Source: an uncultured Prevotellaceae bacterium (GTDB lineage Bacteria > Bacteroidota > Bacteroidia > Bacteroidales > Bacteroidaceae). Taken from it: a DNA stretch of 34,563 bases. This document shows, piece after piece, positions 33,455 through 34,563 of this stretch. Numbering within the stretch: position 1 is the stretch's first letter; every line of letters begins with the position of its first letter. The stretch is taken from contig ONWA01000023.1 of assembly GCA_900321425.1 (NCBI GenBank), positions 1 through 34,563 of the forward strand, read 5' to 3'. The position numbers were made by a program, and so were the translations under genes. The notes under the pieces were generated by a model. The model ran no database searches. It worked only from the letters and a program-made list of their open reading frames with translations, and was not told the DNA's origin.

Positions 33455-34453
33455 TTATTTCTCTGAGAATAGTACCTGAATGATGGTCTGTCCCACCGCC
33501 TGTAGCGTATGTTTGCTGATGTGTGACATGTTATCATCCAATGTATGCCAGGTGGGCCCGAAGCTACTCTGCTCACACTCAGGATAATAGGGGATGATAT
33601 CGATGGTGGGAATCTTCATGTATTGGTTGACGGGCACATGGTCGTCGGTAACACCAGTGCCATCTTTCGAAGGGAAGAAACTACCGTAGCCAACAATCTG
33701 TGCTGCCTGCCATACCTTCTCTACGATGGCTGGGGCAAATTGCTTCGATATCCCTTCCTTATAGAATTGTGCCCCTTCGCCTCCTACCATATCCAAGAGA
33801 ATACCGAAACGGGCTTCATAGTTCTCCTTGTGAGGGTTCTTGGCCCAATACTGGGCACCCAGTGCCCACGAATCGCTGGTATCTGCATCATGTGCCCACT
33901 GAGGAGTACCCCAGTCTTCCGCATCGAAACAGATAAAGTCTACACCGATTTTCAAACTGTCTGTCTGTTGCAGTAGTCGTGCTACTTCCAGCATCACTGC
34001 TACACCACTGGCACCATCGTTGGCTGCCATCACAGGCTTTCGATGATTGGTCTCGTCGGGGTCGTTATCTGCCCATGGTCTACTGTCCCAATGGGCACAG
34101 AGCAGGATGCGGGTGGTCTGCTCTGGCAGATAGCTCGCAATGATATTCATGCTCTTCAGTGGTGTGCCGTCGTATCCCTTGAGTACCATTTGCTGGGTGC
34201 TGACCGTCATACCATATTGTTCGAACTTACGGATAATCCATTGTCCGCAGAGGTCGTGGGCACTGCTATTCATCGTACGCGGACCAAAGTCGCACTGCTG
34301 CTGGCAGAAAGAATAGGCACTGTCTGGATGAAACGCTGGTCCTACTGGTACCATCGTAGCCTCATCCGTTGCGGAGTGCTTCTTCAGGTTTCCACATGAT
34401 GTCATACAACCCACTGTGCAAAGGGTAAAACATACGAGGAACAGTCGTCTCAT
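33455..34453 (-). CDS. M28-type glutaminyl cyclase-like lipoprotein
   Basis: This 332-residue protein starts at ATG 34453, with a lipoprotein signal (MRRLFLVCFTLC; lipobox MTSC, Cys20). The motifs fit the zinc-dependent type II glutaminyl cyclases described in periodontal Bacteroidota: HWDSRPWADND, the zinc Asp in AANDGASG, the catalytic and metal pair in CFDAEDWG, LLDMVGG, and TWHTLDDN with the Trp-His pair of these enzymes. It would convert N-terminal glutamine of exported proteins to pyroglutamate, which suits an organism whose secreted proteins often begin with Gln after signal cleavage. A plain M28 aminopeptidase is the alternative, but only a single zinc set is visible. The ATG overlaps the stop of the upstream dipeptidase gene as ATGA. 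Confidence 0.85.
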   Translation of the reverse strand: MRRLFLVCFTLCTVGCMTSCGNLKKHSATDEATMVPVGPAFHPDSAYSFCQQQCDFGPRTMNSSAHDLCGQWIIRKFEQYGMTVSTQQMVLKGYDGTPLKSMNIIASYLPEQTTRILLCAHWDSRPWADNDPDETNHRKPVMAANDGASGVAVMLEVARLLQQTDSLKIGVDFICFDAEDWGTPQWAHDADTSDSWALGAQYWAKNPHKENYEARFGILLDMVGGEGAQFYKEGISKQFAPAIVEKVWQAAQIVGYGSFFPSKDGTGVTDDHVPVNQYMKIPTIDIIPYYPECEQSSFGPTWHTLDDNMSHISKHTLQAVGQTIIQVLFSEK

Positions 34454-34563
34454 AGGCGTTTCTTGTTTTGTGCTATTTCCATCACTCTCAGGAAGTTGCC
34501 TCCCCAAATCTTCTGGATGTCTTCCTCACTGAAATGTCGCGCCAGCAACTGACGGGTGAAATT
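34450..34563 (-). CDS. C-terminal end of an M19 (membrane) dipeptidase, cut by the window edge
   Basis: The last 37 codons of a minus-strand gene run in from the right edge to a TGA at 34450-34452. The sequence IWGGNFLRVMEIAQNKK is typical of the end of M19/renal-dipeptidase-like proteins (GGNFLRV). It was found by translating the edge directly. The ATGA overlap with the cyclase gene shows they are co-transcribed. Confidence 0.7.
   Translation of the reverse strand, partial: NFTRQLLARHFSEEDIQKIWGGNFLRVMEIAQNKKRL

Overview
The window looks like a chromosomal segment of a Prevotella-like member of the Bacteroidota (Prevotellaceae is my best guess; this is inferred from gene content, not from a search). 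Supporting signs are Bacteroidota-type promoters (TTTG, about 20 nt, TAnnTTTG), no Shine-Dalgarno sequences, lipoproteins with an MTSC-type lipobox, the order uppS-bamA-ompH-ompH, ATP-dependent PEP carboxykinase, a two-subunit 2-oxoacid:ferredoxin oxidoreductase and an M28-type glutaminyl cyclase. No rRNA, tRNA, CRISPR array, insertion sequence or phage gene was seen. Gene density is high and no gene-free gap exceeds 300 nt.

Layout. 1-3056: the start of a membrane protein cut by the left edge, a NUDIX hydrolase, a secreted alpha/beta hydrolase, and a lipoprotein with a thioredoxin fold that lacks its CxxC. 3250-7805: a corrinoid methyl-transfer cluster. It holds a 958-residue fusion (URO-D-like methyltransferase + homocysteine methyltransferase + B12-binding module, with no pterin domain), a stand-alone methionine-synthase reactivation domain and a stand-alone URO-D-type zinc methyltransferase. 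7979-10315: pnp, followed by tandem hairpins. 10441-12846: a degenerate ThiD-like kinase fused to an AraC DNA-binding domain, then pdxS and pdxT for PLP synthesis. 12810-18718: a five-gene minus-strand catabolic operon (DapA-type aldolase, Na+/solute symporter, Fe-alcohol dehydrogenase, PdxA2-like dehydrogenase, four-carbon acid-sugar kinase) whose intergenic spacers carry short palindromic tandem repeats. 18788-20141: murI and an OmpH/Skp chaperone. 20270-20929: a HAD phosphatase. 20988-21087: a 4 x 21-bp repeat block inside inverted arms. 21186-27399: an envelope operon transcribed leftward (DUF6242-like lipoprotein, DUF6089-like protein, uppS, bamA, ompH, ompH). In it uppS is split into two frames by what looks like a ~44-nt deletion. 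27536-30502: a small acidic membrane protein, pckA and upp. 30534-34563: korB, korA, a glutaminyl cyclase-like M28 lipoprotein, and the tail of an M19 dipeptidase cut by the right edge.

The most interesting unit is the corrinoid cluster. Its fusion has everything needed to methylate homocysteine from a methylcobamide, but the folate-binding module of MetH is replaced by a URO-D methyltransferase domain. That predicts methionine synthesis from a non-folate methyl donor. Second is the ThiD-AraC fusion beside pdxST, which looks like a vitamin-sensing regulator built from a dead kinase. Third is the acid-sugar operon, whose substrate cannot be fixed from sequence alone.
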